Shown here: positions 23,519 to 33,383 of the stretch, piece by piece | How positions within the stretch are numbered: position 1 is the stretch's first letter | Layout: the number at the start of each line of letters is the position of its first letter | Assembly (NCBI GenBank): GCA_902797965.1 | Contig: CADBUY010000007.1 | Location: forward strand, 34,683 to 98,682 | Origin: an uncultured bacterium | GTDB lineage: Bacteria > Cyanobacteriota > Vampirovibrionia > Gastranaerophilales > Gastranaerophilaceae | DNA length: 64,000 nucleotides | Direction of reading: 5' to 3' | Translations under genes and position numbers: made by a program | The notes under the pieces: model-generated | The model's input: the letters and a program-made list of their open reading frames with translations, nothing else | Database searches by the model: none | Told to the model about the DNA's origin: nothing

Positions 23519-24784
23519 CTATACGTCAGGAAGCGTTCCTTTGACTTCTGCAATCTCATCCGATTCAAGATGGAATGCTGAATGCAGGTTCTCGACTGCT
23601 TTTTTTGCGTCTTTTTCGTCAACGATACAACTGATTTTTATTTCACTGGTTGCTATCATCTTTATATTTATATTATTATCAGCTAATGTTTTAAACATCT
23701 GAGCTGCTATACCCGGACGGTCAATCATGCCGGCACCAACAATAGAAACTTTAGCAATTTTATCATCAACAAATATATTAGAAAATTCAAGCTGAGCTTT
23801 TACTTTTTCCAGAATGCTTAATGTTTGCTGTAAATCACCTTTATCTATTGTAAATGCGATATCATTTGTGTTAAGTTCTTTTCTTGCGTAGGACTGGATA
23901 ATCATATCAACAGATATATTTGCGATTGCGAGTCCGTTAAACAGAATTGCTGCAGTACCGGGGTTATCTTTAACATCGCAGACAACAATTCTTAACTGTG
24001 ATAAATCAGAGGCAACGCCTGTTACCGGTTTGTGTAATTCCATTTTTTCAACTCCTAATATTAAAGTTCCCAGATTATCTAACTTAAAAGTGCTTCTGAC
24101 TCTAACAGGCACTTCATATTGCTTTGCCGTTTCAACGGCACGCGGATGCAGAACATTAGCACCGACTCTTGCAAGTTCAAGCATTTCTCCGTAGGAAATT
24201 TCTTCCAATCTTGAAGCATTAGGCACGATTCTTGGATCGGTTGTATAAACGCCCTCTACATCTGTATAAATATCGCACCTCTTAGCATTTAAGGCACCTG
24301 CCAGAGCAACAGCGGAAGTGTCTGAACCGCCTCTTCCGAGCGTGGTTATTTCTAAATCTTCCGTAACACCCTGGAATCCTGCTACAACTACTACTTTGCC
24401 TTGTTCTAAGTAGCTTTTTATTTTATCTGTTTTTATATCAATAATTCTGGCTTTTGAATGTACTTTCTCTGTCATTATACCTATTTGCATAGCGTTCATG
24501 CTGACAGCTGGGCACCCTTGAGCCTGAAGTGCCATTGCAAGCAGTGCAATAGAAACACCCTCGCCTGTTGAAAGGAGCATGTCCATCTCTCGAGAAGACG
24601 GATTCTCTGAAATTTCATGTGCCATTTTTACAAGATAATCAGTTGTATGTCCCATTGCAGAAACAACTACAACGATATCATGTCCTAAATTCTTCTCCCT
24701 GATTATAGCTTTAGCTACATTTTTAATTTTTTCCGTATCTGCGACAGATGTTCCGCCGAACTTCTGTACTATTATATCTTTCAT
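23519..24784 (-). CDS. lysC: Aspartate kinase
   Basis: This 421-aa enzyme phosphorylates aspartate at the head of the Lys/Thr/Met/DAP pathways. The kinase domain shows KFGGTSVAD at residues 8-16, GRGGSDTSAVALA, and YTDVEGVYTTDPR. It is followed by two ACT regulatory domains (about 270-335 and 345-415, with VSIVGAGMIDRPGIAAQMF), implying feedback control by Lys and/or Thr. Length is typical of the monofunctional class. An AAAGGAT ribosome site precedes the ATG. It appears monocistronic. Confidence 0.95.
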   Translation of the reverse strand: MKDIIVQKFGGTSVADTEKIKNVAKAIIREKNLGHDIVVVVSAMGHTTDYLVKMAHEISENPSSREMDMLLSTGEGVSIALLAMALQAQGCPAVSMNAMQIGIMTEKVHSKARIIDIKTDKIKSYLEQGKVVVVAGFQGVTEDLEITTLGRGGSDTSAVALAGALNAKRCDIYTDVEGVYTTDPRIVPNASRLEEISYGEMLELARVGANVLHPRAVETAKQYEVPVRVRSTFKLDNLGTLILGVEKMELHKPVTGVASDLSQLRIVVCDVKDNPGTAAILFNGLAIANISVDMIIQSYARKELNTNDIAFTIDKGDLQQTLSILEKVKAQLEFSNIFVDDKIAKVSIVGAGMIDRPGIAAQMFKTLADNNINIKMIATSEIKISCIVDEKDAKKAVENLHSAFHLESDEIAEVKGTLPDV

Positions 24785-25003
24785 ATTTTATCCTTTGTCC
24801 ATTTGTTATTATACTTTGAAGAATTCTCTTTGACAAGTATTTTTCAAGCATCCAAGCTCTTTTTTTCTTGAATCAAATTTTTAATGTTAATTTTTGTAAA
24901 CATTTTTTTATAAATTAAAAAAAAATAGCAAAAAGATTTTTTACACTTTTTCATGCGTTTATAGGTAGAAAAAATATTACGTGAAAAAAGGAGCATAAAA
25001 CGT

Positions 25004-27352
25004 ATGAACATTATGAAGACAAACATGTTGTTATTAGACAACAGAATTAGAAAAGATGATGAAGACAAATCAACAACTGTTGCAGCACCCGAACCGACAA
25101 CAGTACAACCTCAAGCAGGAATGAAGGCTTTGATGTTTCAGGGTATGCAAAATTTAATGGCTAACCCTAGATTAGCAAAAGAAGTAGGAGTTATGAATGA
25201 TGATAATGCAGAAAGTCAGACTGCTAAATCATACGGCTCCAATGTAGCATTCCAAGGTAAGATAAGCGGCGCTAAATTCAAGACAATGGCTTTAGCGTCA
25301 TTAATGGCTTTATCTACTGCAGCAGGTTTAACATCTTGTGATGACAAAGAATACATCAGTGTTCCACCATCAAAGGTTGAAACTAATGTAACGGTTAATG
25401 TTGACTTAACAGCTATGACAAGTATGGTTACAATGATGCAAAATACATTAACTCAGATGTTAATGCAACAAAAATTAAGCTATGAGCAATTCCAACAATA
25501 TATGGATCAAATGTCACAATGGCAAAATCAAGTAAACAGCAAGTTGGCAAACTTTGAAGCAATTTTAACTGATATGGGTGATAACATTATTGATATTAAA
25601 AATGGCGTTCAAGAAAATAATACATTACAGCAAATGATTATAAAACTTCTTCAACAAAATGGTATGTCACAGTCACAAGCAAATCTATATCTTCAACAAT
25701 TAATTGCAGAAGTCGCAGATGGAAAGAAATCAGTTGCTCAAGCAATGCAAGAAATTATGAAAAAATTAGACATTGTAAATGAAAACTTAAATACAATTAT
25801 TGCAAATCAAGACAGAGCATACGAACAACAACAAGAAGTTATTTCAATCTTAAAAGATGTTAAGGGTAATACAAAAGAAGCAAAAGAAGCTGCCAAATTA
25901 GCAAATATGCAATTATTTGCAATCAATGGTACTATCATTGACGGTAACAGAAAAGTTGTAGCTTCTATTAATAAACTTGATGACGATATGCAAGCCGGTA
26001 TTGCATATATAGCTCAAACAGTCGGTTGGTCAACTTCACAAGTTATCGGATATATGAATAAACTTGGTATTAATATTCAAAACAGTAATGCTTGGAACGC
26101 AAGTATGATTATTGCAGCTATTAACTATAATACTAAAGTTACAGAACAAGGTAACAGAACTTTAGAACAATTAAGAGCTGAATTTGAAGCAGGTCGTATA
26201 ACAGCTGAACAGTATGCAAAAGAAATGTTGAACGTATTAAATGATATAAACTCAAAAGTTGGTACATTAGTTCAAGACTTTAACTCTTATGCAGCCCAAA
26301 TGAAAGCATCAGCAAGAACTGCAATCAACGAACTAAAAGTAGGTAACATTACAGCATTCCATACGAATGAATTGTTGGTTGGTGTATTGAAAAATCAACA
26401 AAAATCACTTGCTATGTTAAACGTAATGAACCAAAATATTAAAGATATTAATATTGATCCAAATGCAGGCATTGAAAAATTAGCGGCTCAATTAAAATGC
26501 TCTACTCAGCAAATTATTGATATGCTTGGTTGGTTAGGATTCTCAGAAGCACAAGTATCATCTATGAACGCTGGTGCAATCATTAATGCAATAAAGGGTG
26601 CAAAATATGATTTAGGTGATAAATTAAACGCTATTATAAATAAGATTGGTCAAGGCAACAATACATTATCTCAGGAAGAAATAGATGAAATTATCGGCTT
26701 ACTTCAAAGTATTGATAAAGGTGTAGATGATAATGGTGTTAAACTTGATGAATTAATAGCAGCTGTAAAAGAATTAACAGTTAAAGTTGATGGTTATGCT
26801 AAAAATGCTTTAACAGCATATAATGAACAAAACAAAAACTTAGTAAACATCCAAAATAATATGGATAAGATAGGTAGTAGGATTAATACTCTTATTAACT
26901 ATGCTGATAATGCTGAAAAACAAAGAAATATTACAAATGAAGAAATCAAGAATATCAAAGCTCAAATTAATCAAATCCTTGCAAAAGTTGGTAGTTCAAT
27001 TACTCCGGAACAACTAGATGCAATGTTAGGTAAATATACAAAACAATTAATTGATGAATTGAAGTTAGATATTAAACCTGCTGACTTCTCAGACATTGAA
27101 GATTATCTTAAAGCTATCATTGCAAAACTTGATACTGCAAATGTTAAATTAGATTATCAAGCAGAAAGCAACAAGCTATTACTCGATATCCTTAATGCAA
27201 TTAAGGCATTAGATAAGACAAGTCCTGATTATAATGCTAAACTTGATCAAATTATCGAGTTGTTGAAAAACTTCAAGTGTGAATGCAATTGTAAAAGTGA
27301 TTGTGACAATAACCAAACTGTTCACGAAGGTGTTATTGACATTATCTCATAG
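25004..27352 (+). CDS. Large coiled-coil protein with an internal lipobox
   Basis: The 782-aa protein is rich in Asn, Gln, Lys and Ile. Residues 1-90 are polar and contain two short FQG motifs (45-47 and 83-85). A hydrophobic stretch (93-110) ends in the lipobox-like LTSC (Cys112), looking like a lipoprotein signal placed 90 residues in. Most of the remainder is long helical, coiled-coil-type sequence with recurring NxLxxI patterns. The C-terminus carries CECNCKSDC (759-767). A promoter-distal AAGGAG lies 10 nt before the ATG. A perfect terminator follows. I do not recognise the family; a surface-anchored filament or adhesin-like role is possible but unproven. Confidence 0.8.
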   Translation: MNIMKTNMLLLDNRIRKDDEDKSTTVAAPEPTTVQPQAGMKALMFQGMQNLMANPRLAKEVGVMNDDNAESQTAKSYGSNVAFQGKISGAKFKTMALASLMALSTAAGLTSCDDKEYISVPPSKVETNVTVNVDLTAMTSMVTMMQNTLTQMLMQQKLSYEQFQQYMDQMSQWQNQVNSKLANFEAILTDMGDNIIDIKNGVQENNTLQQMIIKLLQQNGMSQSQANLYLQQLIAEVADGKKSVAQAMQEIMKKLDIVNENLNTIIANQDRAYEQQQEVISILKDVKGNTKEAKEAAKLANMQLFAINGTIIDGNRKVVASINKLDDDMQAGIAYIAQTVGWSTSQVIGYMNKLGINIQNSNAWNASMIIAAINYNTKVTEQGNRTLEQLRAEFEAGRITAEQYAKEMLNVLNDINSKVGTLVQDFNSYAAQMKASARTAINELKVGNITAFHTNELLVGVLKNQQKSLAMLNVMNQNIKDINIDPNAGIEKLAAQLKCSTQQIIDMLGWLGFSEAQVSSMNAGAIINAIKGAKYDLGDKLNAIINKIGQGNNTLSQEEIDEIIGLLQSIDKGVDDNGVKLDELIAAVKELTVKVDGYAKNALTAYNEQNKNLVNIQNNMDKIGSRINTLINYADNAEKQRNITNEEIKNIKAQINQILAKVGSSITPEQLDAMLGKYTKQLIDELKLDIKPADFSDIEDYLKAIIAKLDTANVKLDYQAESNKLLLDILNAIKALDKTSPDYNAKLDQIIELLKNFKCECNCKSDCDNNQTVHEGVIDIIS

Positions 27353-27392
27353 TAACATTCAATAAATGCGGGTGCATATTTGATGTAAGATG

Positions 27393-27425
27393 AAAGTGGC
27401 TGAGTTTAAACTCAGCCACTTTTTT
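27393..27425 (+). terminator. Terminator of the coiled-coil gene
   Basis: The 15-bp arms AAAGTGGCTGAGTTT (27393-27407) and AAACTCAGCCACTTT (27408-27422) form a perfect palindrome ending in a T run. The A-rich opposite side makes it usable from the minus strand too. Confidence 0.88.
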
Positions 27426-27427
27426 AT

Positions 27428-27459
27428 TAACTAACTAACTAACTAACTTACTTACTTAC
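27428..27459. repeat. Tetranucleotide tract (TAAC)5(TTAC)3
   Basis: TAAC is repeated five times (27428-27447), followed immediately by three TTAC units (27448-27459). It lies between the terminator of the 782-aa gene and the end of the convergent 821-aa gene. Confidence 0.9.
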
Positions 27460-27491
27460 TTTTACTTATCTATTTGCTTTTTTTGTCCAAT

Positions 27492-29957
27492 TTATTTTTG
27501 TAAAGCGTTGTATGTAGATTCATCAATTTGTTCCCAATCACTGCTACCTGGACATTTTCTCCAGTATGTGGGCTGACCGTTTACAGTGTGACCTTTTTTA
27601 GTTAATGTAGCAGTTGTTGTTCCGCCCTTTTTCACTTTTGCATCAGCTTTTTTAGTCCATTCGCAAGTTTTGCCATTTTCATCATATAGAGTTGGAACGT
27701 AAGCATTGCCTTTAAGACCTGCGGTTGCTGTGACAACATTTGTGTATTCATTTTTGTTAACAGGTAAATCAGGATGATTTGCTGCAGCTCTGTCAAATCC
27801 GTATCTGATTGCATCTTCAGCGAATGCTGCAATAGTCTTAATGCTGTAGATTTTCTTCAAATCGTCTTCGCTATTAACGTTGCTTATGTCGATTGCCTGA
27901 ATTACTTTAACCATTCTGTTTTTCAATGATACGCCATTAATTGATTTGTTGTACTCTTTATCATTTAAGCAGTCGTAACCGTTTACTAAGTCTTGCCAAG
28001 ATCTGAACTTAACTTCTCTAGGTTGAACTGAGAAATCTTTTCCCGGATCTTTCTTGGTTTCGCAATCTGTACATGGTTCTTGTTCCGGATTTTGTTCCGG
28101 TACGGGTGCTGGTTCTACTGGTTCGGATGCCGGAACATCTTTTATAGCCTTGAATAATTCAATTCTGTTTAAGTTGCTCTTGTAACCTGCTTGTTTGTTA
28201 AGGTAGTCTTTAAAACCTTCACAGTCCCAAGCCAGTGCTGTTGTTTCTTGTTGAATTGGTTTACCAGCTTTATCCAGTACTAATGCGCCTTTTGCATCTC
28301 TTTTCGGAGCTTGTGTTTGAATCTCAACAGGTCTTCCGTTTTTATCTTCTGTGATAAATTTTATAGCCACTTGTTTTAGTGCAATTTTTTGTGCATCAGT
28401 CAGTTCTTTACGTGCATCTACATATTTAATGAAATCTTCATAAGTTCTGCATTCAAACCTTGTTGAGAATATGTCTTCTTCGCTCGGGCCATGTTCAAGT
28501 AATCCTGCGAGGACCCCAATAGCTGCACCAACAGCTGCACTCTTAAGTACATTCATTGCAATATGTTTTGATGCCACATGGAAGTATGGTTGAACGTATT
28601 GTTGATCAACTATTACCTGAACACCACCGTTGATATTGTTTACCTGTGCGGCACCATTTTCGATTAATTTTTTCATCTCGGCATCATTTAGAAGTGAATT
28701 AATAGCATTCATATCCATTTTTAAATTCAATTCAACATAGTTCCTGGCATCCATAACACCTCTGACAATGTCTCTTCCTTGGGTAGCTAGGGCTGTCGCT
28801 GTTCCTGCTGCTGCTGCAACACCGCCGAGAGTTCCCAAATATGCTGCTCTGAGGAAATTTTTGTGTTCAACTCTGTAACCGCAGAACTCAACCAATTGTT
28901 TTGTGTCACGTTTAGAAAGTTCAATACCTTGTTTTCTCAATTCGGCTCTAATAGCTTCTAATTCAGCATCAGGTTTGCTTTGTTGTCTGCTTAATGTATT
29001 ATCCGAACCAATTTGTGTACTAATGAATTCTGACAATTTTGTTATGTCAAATGTTCCATCATCTTTTCTTGTTACAAGCTGTTCCCCTTGTACGTTAGTC
29101 AGCTTTTCAATTGCCATATGACCTTGTTCATCTTCTTTAAATAACGGACTTCTTTTACCTATTGCATCGGTAAAATCTTTCTTTGTATATGATTGTGTAG
29201 CTTTTTCTGCTGCATTATTACCTGCGGCTTGAGCTTTTCTGATAAGTTTCATATCTGAATCTTTAAAACTTACCCAATCCAATGCATTAGCCCACCAATT
29301 ATGACCGTTACCATTTAATGCTTTCTTCGTGTGTTTATCCCAGTTGCCTTCTGCTTTAAGAATTGCTTCAGCTTCTTTCTTAACTTCTTTTGATTTTTTA
29401 GCTTTTGCTCTGTCAATGGCATCTATAACAACCATTTTAGCTTCTGTATCAATAGAATATTTTCTTAAATCTTTTACTGCTTTTTTAAATTCTTTATTAC
29501 CTTTTAAATCTTTTTCAACTGCTTCATAAGCTTCTTTTGGAGACATTCTTTTATATTGATGACCTTCTGAATCAACCAAAGGTTCTCTGGTTACAGGGTC
29601 AATTCCTCTATATCTGTAATAAGCATCTTTTACTAGCTCTCCGGGAGTTTTACCGGTTGCTTTTGTATCATAAGCACTTGCTCCGTTTACATGTGCGTAT
29701 GGTCTTTGAGGAGCTTCACTTGCTTCTGTTTTAGCCGCTTTTACAGATCCAGAGTATCCAAATACTTTTTTAATATCATCTGTTTCATTTTCTAATTCTG
29801 CTTTTAGTTCTTGGTTGCCATTTAATAATGCTTGCAATTTCTTAAATTCTTTTTTGTTGATTGCATCGTCACTATTACCTGCATATTTGTCAACATTTTT
29901 TGCTTCTGCTTGCAACTTTGCTGATTGTAAATCAGAAATTTTGAACTTGTCGCTCAT
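27492..29957 (-). CDS. 821-aa protein of unknown function with two hydrophobic segments
   Basis: The N-terminus is helical and has a degenerate EF-hand-like loop (NSDDAINKKEF, about 28-38; the first ligand position is not acidic). Long charged, Lys/Glu/Ala-rich helical regions follow. Two Ala/Gly-rich hydrophobic segments (371-393 and 468-488) could be membrane-spanning or membrane-inserting. A Pro/Glu-rich linker with CTDC lies near 610-635, and a C-terminal domain contains two Trp-bearing segments (CEWTKK, YWRKCPGSSDWEQ). There is no signal peptide. An AAAGGAG ribosome site precedes the ATG. ACTTTATATA lies about 40 bp upstream. The family is not recognised. Confidence 0.8.
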   Translation of the reverse strand: MSDKFKISDLQSAKLQAEAKNVDKYAGNSDDAINKKEFKKLQALLNGNQELKAELENETDDIKKVFGYSGSVKAAKTEASEAPQRPYAHVNGASAYDTKATGKTPGELVKDAYYRYRGIDPVTREPLVDSEGHQYKRMSPKEAYEAVEKDLKGNKEFKKAVKDLRKYSIDTEAKMVVIDAIDRAKAKKSKEVKKEAEAILKAEGNWDKHTKKALNGNGHNWWANALDWVSFKDSDMKLIRKAQAAGNNAAEKATQSYTKKDFTDAIGKRSPLFKEDEQGHMAIEKLTNVQGEQLVTRKDDGTFDITKLSEFISTQIGSDNTLSRQQSKPDAELEAIRAELRKQGIELSKRDTKQLVEFCGYRVEHKNFLRAAYLGTLGGVAAAAGTATALATQGRDIVRGVMDARNYVELNLKMDMNAINSLLNDAEMKKLIENGAAQVNNINGGVQVIVDQQYVQPYFHVASKHIAMNVLKSAAVGAAIGVLAGLLEHGPSEEDIFSTRFECRTYEDFIKYVDARKELTDAQKIALKQVAIKFITEDKNGRPVEIQTQAPKRDAKGALVLDKAGKPIQQETTALAWDCEGFKDYLNKQAGYKSNLNRIELFKAIKDVPASEPVEPAPVPEQNPEQEPCTDCETKKDPGKDFSVQPREVKFRSWQDLVNGYDCLNDKEYNKSINGVSLKNRMVKVIQAIDISNVNSEDDLKKIYSIKTIAAFAEDAIRYGFDRAAANHPDLPVNKNEYTNVVTATAGLKGNAYVPTLYDENGKTCEWTKKADAKVKKGGTTTATLTKKGHTVNGQPTYWRKCPGSSDWEQIDESTYNALQK

Positions 29958-29996
29958 AAGTAAATCTCCTTTGCCCTCGTATAAATTTTCCTTAAC

Positions 29997-30006
29997 TATA
30001 TAAAGT
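29997..30006 (-). promoter_or_regulatory. ACTTTATATA element upstream of the 821-aa gene
   Basis: ACTTTATATA on the minus strand, 39 bp before the ATG at 29957. It matches the cores at 972, 39914 and 56125. Confidence 0.45.
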
Positions 30007-30100
30007 AATTTTTACTTTAGGAATTGCTTATTTTTCTTAAAATAGCTTTACATTTTGTAACATTTACTTGCGAAAAGCTCTTATAACGGCGAGTTTAGTA

Positions 30101-31450
30101 TTAGATATCCTTAACTGATATCATAGTTTCAATAGCACGTTTTGATAATAATTCTGTTTTTAGCTTTTTATTTTTTCTTTCTTTTTTAGGTAAATCGATT
30201 GGTGCAACTATAGCCCAATTAGAGTTTATAGGTTGAGCAGGTAGATATCTCAAAGAACCGTCACGCTTACTTATATGCGCTAAATGCGCTTTATCTGTAA
30301 TATAGTGTGCAAGTGCTCCAAGCATTGTTTCTTTTGGTGGTATAAATAATTCTTTGTTTTGTATTCTGTTTGCCATGTTTATACCTGCCAGAAGTCCTCC
30401 GGCAATGGACTCTGTGTATCCTTCAGTTCCGGTAATCTGTCCTGCAAAAAACAACCCTTGACGCTCTCTTGTTTCAAATGACGGATTGAGTACTTGTGAG
30501 GCGTTAATGAAAGTGTTTCTGTGCATAACGCCGTAACGAAGAATGTTTGCATTTTCTAAACCGGGGATTGAATGAACAAGCTCTTTTTGCGCTCCCCATT
30601 TTAAGTTTGTTTGAAATCCTACGAGATTAAACATTGTTTTAGCGGAGTCATCTTGTCTTAATTGAACAACGGCATAATTTTCAATACCGGTTCTTTTATC
30701 AATTAATCCTACTGGTTTCATTGGTCCGAAACGTAATGTATCAACCCCTCTTGATGCCAGAACTTCTACAGGAAGACAAGATTCAAAGAATTTTGTATCT
30801 TTGTCAGCGTCATGCTGCTCAATTCTGGGGGAGTTTATCAATATATTGTAAAATTTCTCATATTCTTCTTTGTTCATTGGGCAGTTAATATATGAGGCTT
30901 CACCTTTGTCATATCTTGAGCCCCAAAATGCTTTATCAAAATTTATTGAGTCAAGTTCAACTATAGGTGCAATTGCGTCAAAAAAATGTAAATGTTCTGA
31001 TTTTGTAAACTTCTGTATACTTTTTGCAAAAGTATCGCTTGTAAGTGGTCCTGAAGCTATGATTACATTGCCGTCAGGAATTTCTGTTATTTCTTCTCTT
31101 ATTAATTCAATGTTGTCATTTGCAAGAATTCTTCCAGTGACAGCTTCTGAAAAGTCTTTTCTTGCAATGGCAAGAGCATTTCCAGCAGGAACGGATTTTT
31201 CTTTTGCTATTTTAATAAGCTCACCGCCCAATATTTCCATTTCCTTTTTGAGAAGTCCACTGGCATTTGTTATATCTAAAGATCCTAAACTATTTGAACA
31301 AACAAACTCAGCACAATCTTCAGTTACATGCGCTCCTGTTGTTTTTTTTGGGCGCATCTCATATAATTTAACTTTTATTCCTCTTTTTGCCAATTGCAAG
31401 GCTGCTTCACTTCCGGCAAGTCCTGCACCGATTATTTTAACTTCCTGCAT
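30101..31450 (-). CDS. trmFO: Methylenetetrahydrofolate-tRNA-(uracil-5-)-methyltransferase TrmFO
   Basis: This 449-aa FAD- and folate-dependent enzyme forms m5U54 in tRNA. It shows the N-terminal FAD motif GAGLAGSEAA (8-17), EMRPKKTTGAHVT, the catalytic-cysteine region FVCSNSLGS, FAGQITGTEGYTESIAGG, and the C-terminal PINSNWAIV. It belongs to the TrmFO family rather than GidA/MnmG on length and motifs. AAAGGAGC is the ribosome site. The CHASE2-GGDEF gene lies 48 nt upstream on the same strand. Confidence 0.95.
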   Translation of the reverse strand: MQEVKIIGAGLAGSEAALQLAKRGIKVKLYEMRPKKTTGAHVTEDCAEFVCSNSLGSLDITNASGLLKKEMEILGGELIKIAKEKSVPAGNALAIARKDFSEAVTGRILANDNIELIREEITEIPDGNVIIASGPLTSDTFAKSIQKFTKSEHLHFFDAIAPIVELDSINFDKAFWGSRYDKGEASYINCPMNKEEYEKFYNILINSPRIEQHDADKDTKFFESCLPVEVLASRGVDTLRFGPMKPVGLIDKRTGIENYAVVQLRQDDSAKTMFNLVGFQTNLKWGAQKELVHSIPGLENANILRYGVMHRNTFINASQVLNPSFETRERQGLFFAGQITGTEGYTESIAGGLLAGINMANRIQNKELFIPPKETMLGALAHYITDKAHLAHISKRDGSLRYLPAQPINSNWAIVAPIDLPKKERKNKKLKTELLSKRAIETMISVKDI

Positions 31451-31498
31451 AATTTACATCAAGCTCCTTTAGTGTTCAGCCAAACTAAATATTTACCC

Positions 31499-33316
31499 CT
31501 AGTATCTTCCTACTTGGTTTCTGCCATGCTCTTTTGCGTAATATAAACCCTTATCTGCCCATTCAATTAGATCTTGCGGAGTCTGAGCATTTTCAGGGAA
31601 TGTTGAAACTCCAAGGCTGATTGTTACCGGAGCTGTATCTACAGGTGTTAAGTGGAATGGTTTTTCAGCAACAGCCGCACAAATTCTGTTTGCAAGCATA
31701 AGTGCTTCTTCGGCCTTTGTGTTTGGAAGAATTATGCTCATTTCTTCTCCGCCGTATCTGCAAACATAGTCAGTTGTTCTTGAATTTTTCTTTAATGTTT
31801 GAGCTACTTGTCTTAAAACAGCATCACCTGCTTGATGTCCATAAGTATCATTAAACTTTTTAAAGAAGTCTATGTCGCAGATTATTAGCGATACGCTTTG
31901 ATTGTATCTTCTTGCAATATCCATTTGTTGCTTGAGTGTATCTTGGAAGTATCTGTGGTTGTATAATTCTGTTAATCCGTCAATGGTTGCAAGTTTATAT
32001 TGATATTCAAAATCTCTTGATTTTAATAAATATTTTGTAAGCAGTGAAAGAGTATATGCCAAAACTATTGCAATTATTGGCACGATAACAGGAATCCATA
32101 CATTATACAGTTCCATGACATAATAAGATATAAATAAATAAGCAATCGTAAATAAAATTGTTGATAGTGTTACAAATAACGTTGAAGTCGAGAACATAGC
32201 TATTGAACCGACAATTGCTATTACTGCCAAAATAATTAGAAAATTAGCAAATGTACCTGTTTTATGAATAAAGTTATCATCAAGCATATTGTTTAGGAAA
32301 GTCGCCTGTACCTCAGCTCCGGGGTACACATCATCCTGTATCGGTACACTTTTTGTATCATGTAATGCCTGAGCGGTTGTCCCTATAATAATTATTTTGT
32401 CTTTAAAATCAAATTTAGTACCGGCTTTTCCAATCATCTCTTTTTCAATCATGTAGAACGGAATTGTTGTATGTGTTCCGGCTTTTCCATACCAGTTTAG
32501 AATAGCATCACCGTCTTTTGTTAAAGGTATTTTTGTTTGAGCGACATGCATGTTAGATTTTTTATCAATAACGAGTGTGTTATCATGACTCATTTTTAGG
32601 TAATCATTACCGGCTTTAAATGATAAATACGGATAGAATTTATCTTTGTATTGTAAAACCGGGGAAACTACTCTAATAATACCGTCAGACCCTCTTACAA
32701 TATTTGTTATACCTACATGAACTTTACCGTTTAATAATTCCGGCATAATTGGTCTGCAATTTTGCATGCCGTATTTGTTTTTAAAGTTAACATTTGATTT
32801 ATTATCAATTTTTAATTCGATTCTTTCCGGTAAATCAATAGGTGTTCTTACATCAGGAGTCATGTCATCAAAGTTAAGCCCAGTATATATATTGTCATAT
32901 TTGTTCATTGTTTCTACAAAATATTTTTCTCCTTGGATATCTGACTTTAATGACTTTAAAAATAGCAAGTCAAAAACAATAGACTGTGGTTTTTGTTTTT
33001 CTATATAATTAACCATATCGGCATAAACTCTTCTCGGAATAGGCCATTCTCCATACTTATTCCAAAGGTATTCAAGGCTTGGTTCGTCAATTGCCAAAAA
33101 TACAATATCGTTATTTGGAATAGGGTGCTTGTGATATACCTTTATAGTTTGCCTATAATCAAAAGTTCTGTTTTCTGCAACTTCAAAGAACGAAATAAAT
33201 ACATTTCTTAAAGTGCTGTTGTTTTGTAGTGTTACAAAACCTATTAATAAAGTTGCCAGAACAAGTAATAAATATGTTCCAAATGTAAACCATTTAGTTT
33301 TCGTCAGATTTTTCAC
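31499..33316 (-). CDS. CHASE2-domain diguanylate cyclase
   Basis: The GTG at 33316 is chosen (605 aa) because GGAG lies 8 nt upstream and the protein then opens with a short basic stretch and a transmembrane helix. An upstream in-frame start at 33412 would overlap the promoter. Order: TM (about 9-28), extracytoplasmic CHASE2 domain (about 40-330, with FLAIDEPSLEYLW and the DKIIIIGTTAQALHD end), three TM helices (about 340-425), and a GGDEF domain. The active site reads RYGGEEM, with Met in place of the usual Phe. An inhibitory I-site RTTD lies five residues before it. It is predicted to make c-di-GMP in response to an external signal. Confidence 0.9.
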   Translation of the reverse strand: MKNLTKTKWFTFGTYLLLVLATLLIGFVTLQNNSTLRNVFISFFEVAENRTFDYRQTIKVYHKHPIPNNDIVFLAIDEPSLEYLWNKYGEWPIPRRVYADMVNYIEKQKPQSIVFDLLFLKSLKSDIQGEKYFVETMNKYDNIYTGLNFDDMTPDVRTPIDLPERIELKIDNKSNVNFKNKYGMQNCRPIMPELLNGKVHVGITNIVRGSDGIIRVVSPVLQYKDKFYPYLSFKAGNDYLKMSHDNTLVIDKKSNMHVAQTKIPLTKDGDAILNWYGKAGTHTTIPFYMIEKEMIGKAGTKFDFKDKIIIIGTTAQALHDTKSVPIQDDVYPGAEVQATFLNNMLDDNFIHKTGTFANFLIILAVIAIVGSIAMFSTSTLFVTLSTILFTIAYLFISYYVMELYNVWIPVIVPIIAIVLAYTLSLLTKYLLKSRDFEYQYKLATIDGLTELYNHRYFQDTLKQQMDIARRYNQSVSLIICDIDFFKKFNDTYGHQAGDAVLRQVAQTLKKNSRTTDYVCRYGGEEMSIILPNTKAEEALMLANRICAAVAEKPFHLTPVDTAPVTISLGVSTFPENAQTPQDLIEWADKGLYYAKEHGRNQVGRY

Positions 33317-33383
33317 AATTAATTCTCCATTTAGTAGTCTACTCTGTCTTTTTTTTAAACGACTAATTACAAATAATAATAAA

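Noticed and set aside
24785..25003. Possible regulatory RNA in the gap before the 782-aa gene
   Set aside because: Very AT-rich with only short weak hairpins; no terminator-like or conserved structure could be supported.
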